Positions 17,849 to 26,850 are shown, counted from the stretch's first letter. The stretch is 64,000 nucleotides of DNA from Neorhizobium galegae (GCF_017877055.1 NZ_JAGIPG010000003.1:434001-498000); one strand, 5' to 3'. Numbers and translations are program-made. The notes: generated by a model not told the origin, from the letters alone.

Positions 17849-18705
17849 GAGAGGACCCTCCGTTCGAGCAGGCGGACGAGACCGTCCGAGACGAGGCCGA
17901 GCAGCACGTAGACGACCAGGCCGACAAGGATGACATCGGTTTGCCCATAGTTGCGGGCAAGTTCGATCATGTAGCCGAGCCCGCTGGTGGCGTTGATCTG
18001 CTCGACCACGACAAGGGAAACCCAGCAGAGGGTGACGGCAAACCGCAGGCCGAGGAGAAAACCAGGCAATGCGCCGGGCAGCACCACCTGGAAGATGAAG
18101 TCCTTCTGGCTCATGCGCAGGGTCTCGGCCAGTTCCACGTAGCGGCTGTCGATGCTGCGCAGGGCATTGTGGGTGTGAATGTAGATTGGAATGATGACGG
18201 CGAGGGCGATCGTCGTAACCTTCATGCCTTCGCCGATGCCGAACCACAGGATCAGCAGGGGGATCAAAGCCAGCGTGGGGATGGCGCGTTTGATCTGGAC
18301 TGGACCGTCGATCAGTGCTTCGCCGATCCGGGAGAGACCGGCGGTGACGGCAAGGATCGTGCCGATGACCAGGCCGATGCTGAGGCCAAGCAGGGCGCGC
18401 GTCGCCGACGTCACGAAATTGTCCTGCAGCCGGCCCTGTTCGATGAGCCGTGCAAAGGCCTCGATGACCGTCCACGGCGCAGAGAGTATCCGCGGATCGA
18501 TCCACCCGAACGCCGAGCCGGCCACCCAGAGCAGCACCAGCAGTGCCGGCCCGATCTGAAGTCCGAATGGTATTGCCGGCCCCGGTCCCAGTCTCCGGCG
18601 GTTCCGGGCGGTGACGGGCCTCGCCACGGCGGGAAGGGTATATCCACTTTCACGGCCGGACGCCCGGGATGATTTCACCTCATCCGCATCCCAAATGGTT
18701 GCCAT
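17824..18705 (-). CDS. ABC transporter permease, sulfonate/nitrate/taurine type (SsuC-like)
   Basis: A 293-residue inner-membrane permease with about six helices. The cytoplasmic coupling loop reads YVELAETLRMSQKDFIFQVVLPGALPGFLLGLR, matching the EAA motif of the SsuC/TauC family. The N-terminal 40 residues are hydrophilic and slightly longer than usual. It lies between the binding protein gene (32 bases upstream) and the ATPase (25-base overlap) in one leftward operon. Confidence 0.9.
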   Translation of the reverse strand: MATIWDADEVKSSRASGRESGYTLPAVARPVTARNRRRLGPGPAIPFGLQIGPALLVLLWVAGSAFGWIDPRILSAPWTVIEAFARLIEQGRLQDNFVTSATRALLGLSIGLVIGTILAVTAGLSRIGEALIDGPVQIKRAIPTLALIPLLILWFGIGEGMKVTTIALAVIIPIYIHTHNALRSIDSRYVELAETLRMSQKDFIFQVVLPGALPGFLLGLRFAVTLCWVSLVVVEQINATSGLGYMIELARNYGQTDVILVGLVVYVLLGLVSDGLVRLLERRVLSWRRTLAN

Positions 18706-18736
18706 CCTTCAAATCTCCTCTTGAATGACGCAGGGA

Positions 18737-19762
18737 TTACTGGCTCTTCGCCAAGGCGGCGGAGGCGATTTTCTCGAACCGGTTGTCGAAGATCTTTTCC
18801 ACGTCGAAGGACTTGTAGGCGAGCTCGGCCGCCAGCAGGTTTATCGTCTCCTGGTGGCGCTTCTTCACCTCGCTCCAATCTCCTGAAACAACCTGCTCCC
18901 CGGTCAGCTTGACGAGATATTCGCCGTCATCCTGGCTAAGGCCTTGCTGCGCGACATAATATTCCTTGATCCAGATCTCCGGGTTCTTGTTCACCCACTC
19001 GGTCGCGCGCGCCCAAAGGCCGACATATTCGGCGAGGGCCGCAGCCTTTGCCGGATCGTCCAGCACCCATTGCGGGGCATAGAGATGACCTGGATCATCG
19101 CGCAGGCCGTGTTCGATGAGCGTGGCCCCGTCCTGGCCGTATTGCGTGATATAGCGCCGGATGTAGACGCCCCCGAGCGGCGCTACATCGACCTGCTTGC
19201 TCGCCAACGCCTTCGGATAGACGTCGCCGGTGCTGGGCAATTCTACCAGTGTGACGTCGCTTTTCTTGAGGCCTGCTGCATGGAGTGCGCGCAGAACGAG
19301 TGCTCCCTGAGCCTGGCCGGGGCTGAAAGCGATGCGTTTGCCGCGAAAGTCGGCCAGCGTCTTGATGCTGGCGCCGGGCGCCACTCCGAAACGGTAGATG
19401 GGATTGGCAATCGGGTCGCGGCGTTCGCGATAGGCGATGTTGCGGACCGGCAGGTTGTTCCAATTGGCGAAGATCGAAGGGATTTCGGCCACCGATCCGA
19501 CATCGAGTGCCTTGGCGCGGAATGCTTCCGACGTTTGTGGGCCCCCACTGATATTTGCCCATTTGACTTCAAACGACAGCTCCTTGATCAAGCCTGAGAC
19601 TTCCAGCGCCTTTTGCGTCACCGGATCCCCGATCGTCAGGACCGTCCCGGGCGGCACCTTGGGAAGAAGGGGCGCATTTGTCTGGGCCGCGGCCACCCCG
19701 CTCATGGTACTGAAGGCGAGCAGGCCGAACAGCACGGTTCTCATTGTTTTCACCAATGTCAT
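18737..19762 (-). CDS. ABC transporter substrate-binding protein, SsuA/aliphatic sulfonate type
   Basis: 341 residues from the ATG at 19762; an upstream in-frame ATG at 19807 would add 15 residues before the signal peptide. The signal peptide TVLFGLLAFSTMSGVAAAQ ends in AAA-Q. The mature part has KTLADFRGKRIAFSPGQAQGALVLRAL, the family-typical phosphate/sulfonate-contact loop, then DVAPLGGVYIRRYI. First gene of the leftward transporter-monooxygenase operon. The ligand is probably a sulfonate, sulfone or similar anion, by family and by the adjacent LLM monooxygenase. Confidence 0.85.
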   Translation of the reverse strand: MTLVKTMRTVLFGLLAFSTMSGVAAAQTNAPLLPKVPPGTVLTIGDPVTQKALEVSGLIKELSFEVKWANISGGPQTSEAFRAKALDVGSVAEIPSIFANWNNLPVRNIAYRERRDPIANPIYRFGVAPGASIKTLADFRGKRIAFSPGQAQGALVLRALHAAGLKKSDVTLVELPSTGDVYPKALASKQVDVAPLGGVYIRRYITQYGQDGATLIEHGLRDDPGHLYAPQWVLDDPAKAAALAEYVGLWARATEWVNKNPEIWIKEYYVAQQGLSQDDGEYLVKLTGEQVVSGDWSEVKKRHQETINLLAAELAYKSFDVEKIFDNRFEKIASAALAKSQ

Positions 19763-19834
19763 CGTTGATTTTCCCCTTGTCGTTGCATGATCCGGAAATC
19801 GATGCACGGAAGGGTGAGATATTTTCTATAAAAG

Positions 19835-19904
19835 AAATAGACTATTTAATTTAAGAATGCGCCGGATAGTGAAATATCGTCCCAACATGTCGATCATCGA
19901 CATG
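19835..19904. promoter_or_regulatory. Two palindromes upstream of the sulfonate-type ABC operon
   Basis: AAATAG-A-CTATTT (19835-19847) lies in an AT-rich promoter-like stretch. CATGTCGAT-C-ATCGACATG (19886-19904) is a perfect 9-bp dyad with a single central base. They lie 72 and 123 bases upstream of the binding-protein start. No regulator gene adjoins, so any operator role is a guess. Confidence 0.4.
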
Positions 19905-20033
19905 AGAACCGGTGAACTTGATGCGACATCCCGATTTCTTGCTCTGAGGCCCCAAGGCTCCTGCCGATGAATGAACTGTAGCCTGTCGCCAGCAGCAAAA
20001 CTGAGCCCGGCTTCCGCGTCGCACTCGTCGCTC

Positions 20034-20930
20034 TTAGAAAGATGCCTTCTCCAGCAACTGGATTTCCCGCAGGCGCCAGGCCCGCGGCGTTTCCCCCGTC
20101 TGCTTCATGAAAAAACGCGAGAAATAGGCGGGATCGGCAAAGCCGAGGCGATGACCGACCTCCTGCACGGAGGCGAGCGAGAAGACGAGTTCACGCTTGG
20201 ACTCCTCTATCAGCTTGGCGGTGATCAGGTCGTGCGCCGTGCAGCCCGTCATCGACCGGACAATGCGGTTGAGATGGGTCAGCGAGATGCCAAGCTCGGC
20301 CGCATAAAAGGATATCGGCTTGTGCGAGCGGAAATGCTGCTGAATGAGGCCGTTCAACATGTCCATCCGCCGTTCGCCTTCGTTCGCCGGGAGCTGGTTG
20401 AGGTTGTCGGCGTGGGAAATGCGCGCGGTCAGCCTCAGGGCGAGCTTTACATAGGAAGCGAGAAGCTCGTTGCGCCCGTTGTTGCGATGGTCGAATTCCT
20501 CGCCAATTCGTTTCAGCGTTTGTATCACGTAGGCTGCATCGGCATTCAGCGGGTCGAGCGGGGTTAGGTGCGGTGTCGCGAGCCATTCGCTGAAGCGGCT
20601 GCGCTCCCCTGGCTGGTGGTCGAGATGGGCACTCAGGATGGTGATGACCAAACCCTCGATGTCGCGGGAGAACCGGAAGCCGTGACTGAGGCCGGGAGGG
20701 ACGGTGATTACCGACGGTGGTCGGATGGGGTGCGTTTTACTGTCGAAAGACGCGTCGCCGGCCCCCGCCTCGATGTACAGTATCTGAAAGAATGACTCAT
20801 GCCGATGCAGGCGGATTTCCCACTGGTGGCGGCTGCTCCTCGACTTGATGGTTTCGCAATGGAGCCAGAAATCATGCCGCTGCCCCGGATCCTCCCCGTA
20901 TAGCTGATAGGTCGGTATGTGCCTGTTCAT
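20034..20930 (-). CDS. pobR: AraC-family activator of the 4-hydroxybenzoate hydroxylase gene (PobR-like)
   Basis: 298 residues from MNRHIPTYQLYGED (20930); the frame is open further but without family-like sequence. The N-terminal cupin part (RLHRHESFFQILYIEAGAG, VITVPPGLSHGFRFS) binds the effector. Two C-terminal helix-turn-helix motifs end in VGHRLGFADPAYFSRFFMKQTGETPRAWR. It is divergent from pobA with 115 bases between the starts. This arrangement is well known in Rhizobiaceae and Azotobacter, where PobR activates pobA in response to 4-hydroxybenzoate. Confidence 0.88.
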   Translation of the reverse strand: MNRHIPTYQLYGEDPGQRHDFWLHCETIKSRSSRHQWEIRLHRHESFFQILYIEAGAGDASFDSKTHPIRPPSVITVPPGLSHGFRFSRDIEGLVITILSAHLDHQPGERSRFSEWLATPHLTPLDPLNADAAYVIQTLKRIGEEFDHRNNGRNELLASYVKLALRLTARISHADNLNQLPANEGERRMDMLNGLIQQHFRSHKPISFYAAELGISLTHLNRIVRSMTGCTAHDLITAKLIEESKRELVFSLASVQEVGHRLGFADPAYFSRFFMKQTGETPRAWRLREIQLLEKASF

Positions 20931-21045
20931 CTGATGTCTCCGGCCAGGATGTTCAGTTTGTCCAATTTTTTGGCTCGAATGTCCATTGCCGCCTATGCGG
21001 AAGCCGAGCACAATTTGCCAAACGAAAACACTCGGGAGGAGATCA

Positions 21046-22218
21046 ATGAGAACGCAGGTCGCCATTATCGGCTCCGGACCGTCGGGTCTCTTGCTTGGCC
21101 AGCTTCTGACGGAAGCCGGCATCGACAACATCATCCTTGATCGTGTCAGCAAGGATTACATTCTCGGCCGGGTCCGTGCCGGCGTGTTGGAGGAGGGCAC
21201 GGTCGGGCTGATCGACCAGGCTGGGGCCGGCACGAGGCTACACGCCGAGGGTCTGCCGCACGGGGGGTTCTCGCTCGCCTTCGACGGCCGCGACCACCGG
21301 ATCGATCTCCACGGGCTGACCGGTGGCAAACGTGTCATGGTCTATGGTCAGACGGAAGTGACCCGCGACCTGATGGAACGTCGCGAGGCAAGCGAAGCCC
21401 AGACGATCTACGAAGCCGCCAATGTCGAGCCCCATGATTTCGACACACGCCTGCCCTTCGTCACCTACGAAAAAGACGGCAGCACGCATCGCATCGACTG
21501 CGATTTCATTGCCGGCTGCGACGGCTTTCACGGCCCGAGCCGCAACGCCGTGCCGAAGGGCGCAATCCGCATTTTCGAGAAGATCTATCCGTTCGGCTGG
21601 CTCGGCATCCTGGCAGATGTCGCGCCCGTCAGTCATGAGCTGATCTACGCCAATCATCCGCGGGGTTTCGCGCTTTGTTCGATGCGATCGGCAACCCGCA
21701 GCCGCTACTATATCCAGTGCGCCCTCGACGAGAAAATCGAGGATTGGAGCGATGACCGGTTCTGGGACGAACTTCGCCGCCGCCTTCCTGCGCATCATGC
21801 CGAAGCGTTGATCACCGCGCCGTCCTTCGAGAAGTCGATCGCACCGCTGCGCTCGTTTGTTGCCGAGCCGATGCGGTTCGGCAGCATGTTCCTCGTCGGC
21901 GATGCAGCTCATATCGTGCCGCCGACTGGGGCCAAGGGGCTGAACCTGGCAGCAAGCGACGTGCATTACCTCTTCCGCGGGCTGCGGGAGCACTATCAGG
22001 ACCGTTCCGACACTGGCCTCGACGCCTATTCCGAAAAGGCGCTTGCCCGCGTATGGAAGGCGGTGCGTTTCTCCTGGTGGATGACGACGATGATGCATCG
22101 TTTTCCCGACACGGGCGAATTCGACCAGAGGATCCAGGAAGCCGAACTGGACTATCTGACGCATTCGCGGGCAGCATCGACGGCGCTTGCGGAAAACTAT
22201 GTGGGCCTGCCCCTCTGA
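21046..22218 (+). CDS. pobA: 4-hydroxybenzoate 3-monooxygenase
   Basis: 390 residues, the family length, starting at ATG 21046 behind GGAGGAGATCA. This flavoprotein hydroxylates 4-hydroxybenzoate to protocatechuate using NADPH and O2. Visible marks are the FAD-binding GSGPSGLLLGQLL at the N-terminus, the DG motif in AGCDGFHGPSR, and GDAAHIVPPTGAKGLNLA at about residues 285-302. YGQTEVTRDLMERR is also characteristic of PobA. It is divergent from pobR. The ring-opening enzymes that take its product are not in the window, but pcaIJF follow 1.4 kb downstream. Confidence 0.95.
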   Translation: MRTQVAIIGSGPSGLLLGQLLTEAGIDNIILDRVSKDYILGRVRAGVLEEGTVGLIDQAGAGTRLHAEGLPHGGFSLAFDGRDHRIDLHGLTGGKRVMVYGQTEVTRDLMERREASEAQTIYEAANVEPHDFDTRLPFVTYEKDGSTHRIDCDFIAGCDGFHGPSRNAVPKGAIRIFEKIYPFGWLGILADVAPVSHELIYANHPRGFALCSMRSATRSRYYIQCALDEKIEDWSDDRFWDELRRRLPAHHAEALITAPSFEKSIAPLRSFVAEPMRFGSMFLVGDAAHIVPPTGAKGLNLAASDVHYLFRGLREHYQDRSDTGLDAYSEKALARVWKAVRFSWWMTTMMHRFPDTGEFDQRIQEAELDYLTHSRAASTALAENYVGLPL

Positions 22219-22279
22219 CGCCGCTTCCACCGAGCGCAGGCGGGCAATGCAACCAAATGTGGGTGCTGCCCGAGGACTG

Positions 22280-22528
22280 TCAGCCGGCCTCCGCCCCCTG
22301 CCGATAACCGCGCCTCACCTTGCTGCGGACGAGTGCTACAAGCCGGTGCTCCGCCTCCTGCCGCGAGCCAAACAGATCTATGCGGAAACGGCCCTTGGTA
22401 CCGATACGGCCCCAGTTGCGGGTGAGCGCCGCGCCGTCGAAAAGGTCCGGTTCGACAATAAGCACATAGAACCGGGCCATGTTGCGGGCGGGGTCGCGGC
22501 GGGTGAGGAGAAGCGGTTCGCTGGTCAT
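22280..22528 (-). CDS. Small WGR-domain protein
   Basis: About 82 residues consisting almost only of a WGR domain: ARFYVLIVEPDLFDGAALTR, then NWGRIGTKGRFRI. WGR modules occur in PARP proteins and bacterial accessory proteins and can bind nucleic acid; free-standing copies are frequent in rhizobia and uncharacterised. The start at 22528 (MTSEPLLL) is preferred over an upstream ATG at 22570. Convergent with pobA, with 61 bases between the stops. Confidence 0.75.
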   Translation of the reverse strand: MTSEPLLLTRRDPARNMARFYVLIVEPDLFDGAALTRNWGRIGTKGRFRIDLFGSRQEAEHRLVALVRSKVRRGYRQGAEAG

Positions 22529-22613
22529 GCCTGCAGAATCGCAAGTTTGGATTCTGCCGTCCAACGACATGATTGAATCGATCCGGCCTCATCGATTCAC
22601 GGCGCTGATGGGT

Positions 22614-23369
22614 TTAGCGTAGCAGGGATTTCAGGAGCCTCGCGACGCCCTTCAGCGGTTCCAGATAACGCTCGGCCATCTCGGCGGCGGGCACGCTTGC
22701 CGCCGGTGCGCCGATATTGATCGCGGCCACCACCCGGCCGCGATCATTTTCCAGCGGCACGGCAATTGAACAAAGGCCGAGTTCCAGTTCCTGGTCGATG
22801 ACGGCAAAGCCCTCTTCGCGGACGCGGGCAAGCTCTTCCATCAGCCCGGCAGGGTCGGTGAGGGTGCGCGGCGTAAAGGATCTGAGGTTGGTCTGCTTGA
22901 GAAGCGCACGGGCCTCGTCCTCGGGCATGGCTGCCAACAGCACGCGGCCCATCGAGGCGCAATAGGCAGGGAGGCGGCTGCCGGGCATCAGGTTGATCGA
23001 CATCACCCGCTTCTGCGAAGCCCGGGCGATATAGACGACTTCGGTGCCATCGAGCACGCTTGCGGATGCACTCTGGTGAACCTCCTCGGCGAGCTTGTCG
23101 AGGAAAGGCTGGACGATATGGGGCAGGGGGGTGGCGGAGAGATAGGCATGGCCGAGCCGCAAAATCTTCGGCGTCAGCACGAAGAACTTTCCGTCATAGT
23201 CGGCATAACCAAGTTCCGCCAAGGTCAGCAGGCAGCGGCGAGCCGTCGCGCGGTCGAGCCCGGTCGCCTTCGCCACGTCCGCGATCGCCAGCCGTGGCGT
23301 CGTCTCGCCGAAAGCCTCGATGACCTTCAGGCCCCGCGCGAAGCCGCTGACGAAATCCGTTTCCCGCAT
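22614..23369 (-). CDS. pcaR: IclR-family regulator of beta-ketoadipate genes (PcaR)
   Basis: 251 residues from ATG 23369 (MRETDFVSGFARGLKVIEAF). The winged HTH (LAIADVAKATGLDRATARRCLLTL) and effector domain (LPAYCASMGRVLLAAMP, LELGLCSIAVPLEN) are typical of the PcaR/PcaU/PobR IclR branch, which activates pca genes with beta-ketoadipate or protocatechuate. Divergent from pcaIJF across 209 bases that contain a perfect palindrome. The open frame extends to 23477 but without family-like sequence. Confidence 0.9.
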   Translation of the reverse strand: MRETDFVSGFARGLKVIEAFGETTPRLAIADVAKATGLDRATARRCLLTLAELGYADYDGKFFVLTPKILRLGHAYLSATPLPHIVQPFLDKLAEEVHQSASASVLDGTEVVYIARASQKRVMSINLMPGSRLPAYCASMGRVLLAAMPEDEARALLKQTNLRSFTPRTLTDPAGLMEELARVREEGFAVIDQELELGLCSIAVPLENDRGRVVAAINIGAPAASVPAAEMAERYLEPLKGVARLLKSLLR

Positions 23370-23442
23370 GATTTTCCCTGTGTCTCGCCCTTTGTCGATG
23401 CAATGTGAAGCCACAAGGATGTGCGGGCTCCGCATCGTCAGT

Positions 23443-23487
23443 TCGCACAATATGTGCGATATATGAACAAATGTCAATTATCGCACA
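23443..23487. promoter_or_regulatory. Probable PcaR operator: perfect palindrome plus a repeated half-site
   Basis: TCGCACA-ATA-TGTGCGA (23443-23459) is a perfect 7-bp dyad; a second TCGCACA half-site lies at 23481-23487 in the same orientation, 38 bases on. Both are between the divergent pcaR and pcaI starts. Assignment to PcaR is by position. Confidence 0.65.
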
Positions 23488-23578
23488 TATTTCTTGCTGT
23501 CTTTCCCATGCTGATCTATCTGTTTTCGCGGAGGCACGGCGGGCACGTTCGCCGGGTATAGCGAAGGAGATATCCCGC

Positions 23579-24301
23579 ATGGACAAGACAATCGGGAGCA
23601 CGGCGGAAGCCGTCTCCGAGATCGGTGATGGCGCTACCATCATGATCGGCGGTTTTGGCGGTTCAGGCGCGCCGATCGAGCTGATCCACGCCCTGATCGA
23701 CAAGGGGATCAAGGACTTGACCGTCATCAACAACAATGCCGGCAACGGTCGTATCGGCATCGCCGCGATGATCGACGCTGGCATGGTTCGCAAGATGATC
23801 TGCTCGTTTCCGAAGTCGTCGGATCCGCGCGCCTTCACCGACCGTTATCTCGCAGGCCAGATCGAACTTGAACTGGTGCCGCAGGGCACGCTGGCCGAAC
23901 GCATCCGCGCTGGCGGCGCCGGCATCCCGGCCTTCTACACGCCGACGGCTTACGGCACCGAACTTGCCAACGGCAAGGTGATCGCCGAGTTCGACGGCCG
24001 CCATTATGTGCAGGAGCGCTGGCTGAAGGCCGATTTCGCCATCGTCAAGGCGCAGCTCGGCGATCCGCTCGGCAACCTCACCTACAACAAGGCCGGCCGC
24101 AACTTTAATCCGCTGATGTGCATGGCCGCCGCCAAGACGATCGTGCAGGTGTCGAAGATCGTGCCACCTGGCTGCATCGATCCCGAGCATGTGGTGACGC
24201 CCGGCATCTTCATCGACCGTGTCGTCGAAGTGCCCAATCCGCAGCAGGAAGAAGTCCTCATTCGCGCCGGAGTGGCTTACGCCCCAGGAGCCCAGGTATG
24301 A
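23579..24301 (+). CDS. pcaI: 3-oxoadipate CoA-transferase subunit A
   Basis: 240 residues from ATG 23579 after GAAGGAGATATCCCGC. Family marks are GATIMIGGFGGSGAPIELIHAL near the N-terminus and NNNAGNGRIGIAAMID. With PcaJ it moves CoA from succinyl-CoA to beta-ketoadipate, the penultimate step of the pathway. Its stop overlaps the pcaJ start by 4 bases, implying coupled translation of the two subunits. The gene is led by the putative PcaR operator. Confidence 0.94.
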   Translation: MDKTIGSTAEAVSEIGDGATIMIGGFGGSGAPIELIHALIDKGIKDLTVINNNAGNGRIGIAAMIDAGMVRKMICSFPKSSDPRAFTDRYLAGQIELELVPQGTLAERIRAGGAGIPAFYTPTAYGTELANGKVIAEFDGRHYVQERWLKADFAIVKAQLGDPLGNLTYNKAGRNFNPLMCMAAAKTIVQVSKIVPPGCIDPEHVVTPGIFIDRVVEVPNPQQEEVLIRAGVAYAPGAQV

Positions 24302-24987
24302 CCCTCAACACCCGAGAAGACATCAAGCTTTCCAACGCCCAGATCGCCTGGCGCGCGGCCCAGGACATCCAGGACGGCGCCTATGTGAACCTCGGCATAG
24401 GCTTTCCGGAAATGGTCGCCCGTTACCAGCCTCCGGGCCGCGAGGCGATCTTCCATACCGAAAACGGCATCCTCAACTTCGGCGAAGCGCCGGCCGAAGG
24501 CGAGGAGGACTGGGACCTGATCAACGCCGGCAAGAAGGCCGTGACGCTGAAGCCGGGCGCCGCCTTCTTCCACCATGCCGACAGCTTTGCCATGGTGCGC
24601 GGCGGCCATCTGGACGTCGCCATATTGGGCGCGCTGCAGGTGGCTCAGAACGGCGACCTCGCCAACTGGCGTGTCGGTTCAAAGGGCGTGCCGGCGGTCG
24701 GTGGCGCCATGGACCTCGTGCACGGCGCCAAGCAGGTCTGCGTCATCACCGAACACGTCACCAAGAACGGCGAGCCAAAATTAGTTGAAGCTTGTACCTT
24801 TCCGTTGACTGGTGTTGCCTGTATCACTCGGGTCTACACGAGCCATGCCGTCATCGACATCGTCGAGAAGCATTTCGTCCTGCGCGAAAAGCTGGTCGAC
24901 ATGACAGTCGAGGAACTGCAGGCCATGACCGGCGCGCGCCTCCACATCGATGGGCCGGTCGCTGATCTTGTCGTGCCGAAACTGTAA
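24298..24987 (+). CDS. pcaJ: 3-oxoadipate CoA-transferase subunit B
   Basis: 229 residues from the ATG overlapping the pcaI stop. Contains YVNLGIGFPEMVARY and the catalytic Glu55 in HTENGILNFG, which forms the CoA thioester intermediate, plus GGHLDVAILGALQV and the late CITRVYT segment. Forms the active transferase with PcaI. Around 24780-24830 the codons are more A/T-rich (AAATTAGTTGAAGCTTG) than the rest, a small local oddity without frame loss. pcaF follows 11 bases on. Confidence 0.93.
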   Translation: MTLNTREDIKLSNAQIAWRAAQDIQDGAYVNLGIGFPEMVARYQPPGREAIFHTENGILNFGEAPAEGEEDWDLINAGKKAVTLKPGAAFFHHADSFAMVRGGHLDVAILGALQVAQNGDLANWRVGSKGVPAVGGAMDLVHGAKQVCVITEHVTKNGEPKLVEACTFPLTGVACITRVYTSHAVIDIVEKHFVLREKLVDMTVEELQAMTGARLHIDGPVADLVVPKL

Positions 24988-24998
24988 GAGAGAAGATC

Positions 24999-26204
24999 AT
25001 GACCGAAGCCTATATCTGCGACTATATCCGCACCCCGATCGGCCGTTTCGGCGGCTCGCTCTCCTCCGTGCGCGCTGATGACCTCGGCGCCATCCCCTTG
25101 AAAGCGCTGATGGAGCGCAATGCTTCCGTCGATTGGGAAGCGGTTGCCGACGTCATTTACGGCTGCGCCAACCAGGCCGGCGAGGATAACCGCAACGTCG
25201 CCCGCATGGCGTCGCTGCTTGCCGGACTGCCGGTCTCGCTCGGCGGCACCACGATGAACCGTCTCTGCGGTTCGGGCATGGATGCGGTCATCACCGCTGC
25301 CCGCGCCATCAAGGCCGGCGAGGCCGAGCTAATGATTGCCGGCGGCGTCGAGAGCATGTCCAGAGCGCCGTTCGTGATGCCGAAGGCCGAAACCGCGTTC
25401 TCGCGCAATGCCGAGATCTACGACACCACGATCGGCTGGCGTTTCATCAACCCGCTGATGAAGAAGCAGTACGGCGTCGATTCCATGCCGGAAACCGGCG
25501 ACAACGTCGCAATCGACTACAAGGTCTCCCGAGAGGACCAGGACGCGTTTGCGGTCCGTAGCCAGGCGAAAGCCTCGGCGGCTCAGGAAAACGGCCGTCT
25601 CGCCAAGGAAATCACCTCGGTGACCATCCCGCAGCGCAAGGGCGATCCGGTGGTCGTTTCGAAAGACGAGCATCCGCGCGCGACCAACATGGAAGCGCTC
25701 GCCAAGCTCAAGGTGCTGAACAAGATCGAAGGCGCCACTGTCACCGCCGGCAACGCCTCTGGCGTCAACGACGGCGCCGCGGCCCTGATCATCGCTTCGG
25801 AAGCGGCGGCCAGGAAATACGGCCTGACCCCGATCGCCCGCATCATGGGCGGCGCGACAGCCGGCGTTCCACCGCGCATCATGGGCATCGGTCCGGCTCC
25901 GGCCACCCAGAGGCTTTGTGCCCGTCTCGGCATCTTGCCGAAGGATTTCGACGTGATCGAGCTCAACGAAGCCTTCGCGAGCCAGGGCATCGCGGTCTTG
26001 CGCGAGCTCGGCCTCCAGGAAGACGCCGAATATATCAACCCGAATGGTGGCGCGATCGCGCTCGGCCACCCGCTCGGCATGTCCGGCGCCCGTATTTCCG
26101 GCACTGCAGCGCTTGAACTGTCGCTGCGCAAGGGCAAATACGCGCTCGCGACGATGTGCATCGGCGTCGGGCAGGGCATTGCGGTGGCGTTGGAGCGCGT
26201 TTAA
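24999..26204 (+). CDS. pcaF: 3-oxoadipyl-CoA thiolase
   Basis: 401 residues, exact family length. It cleaves beta-ketoadipyl-CoA to succinyl-CoA and acetyl-CoA, the last step of the beta-ketoadipate pathway. Catalytic residues are Cys90 (NRLCGSGMDAV), His357 (GHPLGMSGAR) and Cys387 (MCIGVGQG). NPNGGAIALGHPLG is the thiolase signature. Third gene of the pcaIJF operon. Confidence 0.94.
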   Translation: MTEAYICDYIRTPIGRFGGSLSSVRADDLGAIPLKALMERNASVDWEAVADVIYGCANQAGEDNRNVARMASLLAGLPVSLGGTTMNRLCGSGMDAVITAARAIKAGEAELMIAGGVESMSRAPFVMPKAETAFSRNAEIYDTTIGWRFINPLMKKQYGVDSMPETGDNVAIDYKVSREDQDAFAVRSQAKASAAQENGRLAKEITSVTIPQRKGDPVVVSKDEHPRATNMEALAKLKVLNKIEGATVTAGNASGVNDGAAALIIASEAAARKYGLTPIARIMGGATAGVPPRIMGIGPAPATQRLCARLGILPKDFDVIELNEAFASQGIAVLRELGLQEDAEYINPNGGAIALGHPLGMSGARISGTAALELSLRKGKYALATMCIGVGQGIAVALERV

Positions 26205-26212
26205 TCTGGCAA

Positions 26213-26238
26213 TCCCCCTCCCTAACGTGAGAGGGGGA
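26213..26238. repeat. GC-rich hairpin after pcaF
   Basis: TCCCCCTC / GAGGGGGA, 8-bp stem with a 10-base loop, 9 bases after the pcaF stop. No T-run. It resembles the CCCCCTC-type intergenic hairpins also present near 58.57 kb and may act as a weak terminator or mRNA end. Confidence 0.5.
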
Positions 26239-26358
26239 ATCTTCCCATTCAAAAGACACCTGACACATCGTCGCAACCGTCCGTTGGACCTTGGGTCCGG
26301 CATCCGCAGATGCCTATATAAGACTGACCGCAAATCCAGCGGAATCCAAGGTTTTGAG

Positions 26359-26826
26359 ATGAGCGACGAATTGCAGGGGCGCGCGGCGCATGTCGCGGCG
26401 ATCCGGGAACGCGCGGAAGCGGAAATGAAGGCGATCGGCATCGATGATGCCTTCATTGGCAAGCTGGTCGATACGTTTTATGGCCGTATTCTGGCGCATC
26501 CGGAACTGGGACCTGTCTTCGACGCACGGCTTTCCGGACGCTGGCCGGAGCATATGGCGAAGATGAAGAGCTTCTGGTCCTCCATCGCCTTCCGCAACGG
26601 CGCCTATGGCGGAAAGCCGGTCCAGGCGCATGCCGGCATTGCCAACATGACGCCGGAGCTTTTCCCGAAATGGCTGGAGCTGTTTGCCGCGACGCTGGAC
26701 GACATTGCTCCGACCCAGGAGGCGAAAGCCTGGTTCATGGCGACGGCGGAGCGTATCGCACGAAGCCTTACGCTCTCGCTCTTCTACAATCCGGCGCTTG
26801 ACGATCCTGCCCTCAAACAGGCCTGA
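26359..26826 (+). CDS. Group III truncated hemoglobin
   Basis: 155 residues from ATG 26359. A small globin: VDTFYGRILAHPELGPVFDARL near residues 37-58, MKSFWSSIAFRNGAYGGKPVQAH with the proximal haem-binding His at about 91, and WLELFAATLDD. Group III truncated globins are thought to handle O2 or NO; no specific role can be read here. The longer open frame upstream overlaps pcaF and is not coding. Convergent with recX. Confidence 0.87.
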   Translation: MSDELQGRAAHVAAIRERAEAEMKAIGIDDAFIGKLVDTFYGRILAHPELGPVFDARLSGRWPEHMAKMKSFWSSIAFRNGAYGGKPVQAHAGIANMTPELFPKWLELFAATLDDIAPTQEAKAWFMATAERIARSLTLSLFYNPALDDPALKQA

Positions 26827-26850
26827 CGGCAGGCCACAGGTCGATCGAAC

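Noticed and set aside
17849..18505. N-terminal extension of the sulfonate-type ATPase
   Set aside because: Out-of-frame sequence of the permease gene; the ATPase domain begins after the ATG at 17848.
26213..26238. Hairpin after pcaF as a rho-independent terminator
   Set aside because: The stem is good but no T-run follows, so it is listed as a repeat and only a possible terminator.
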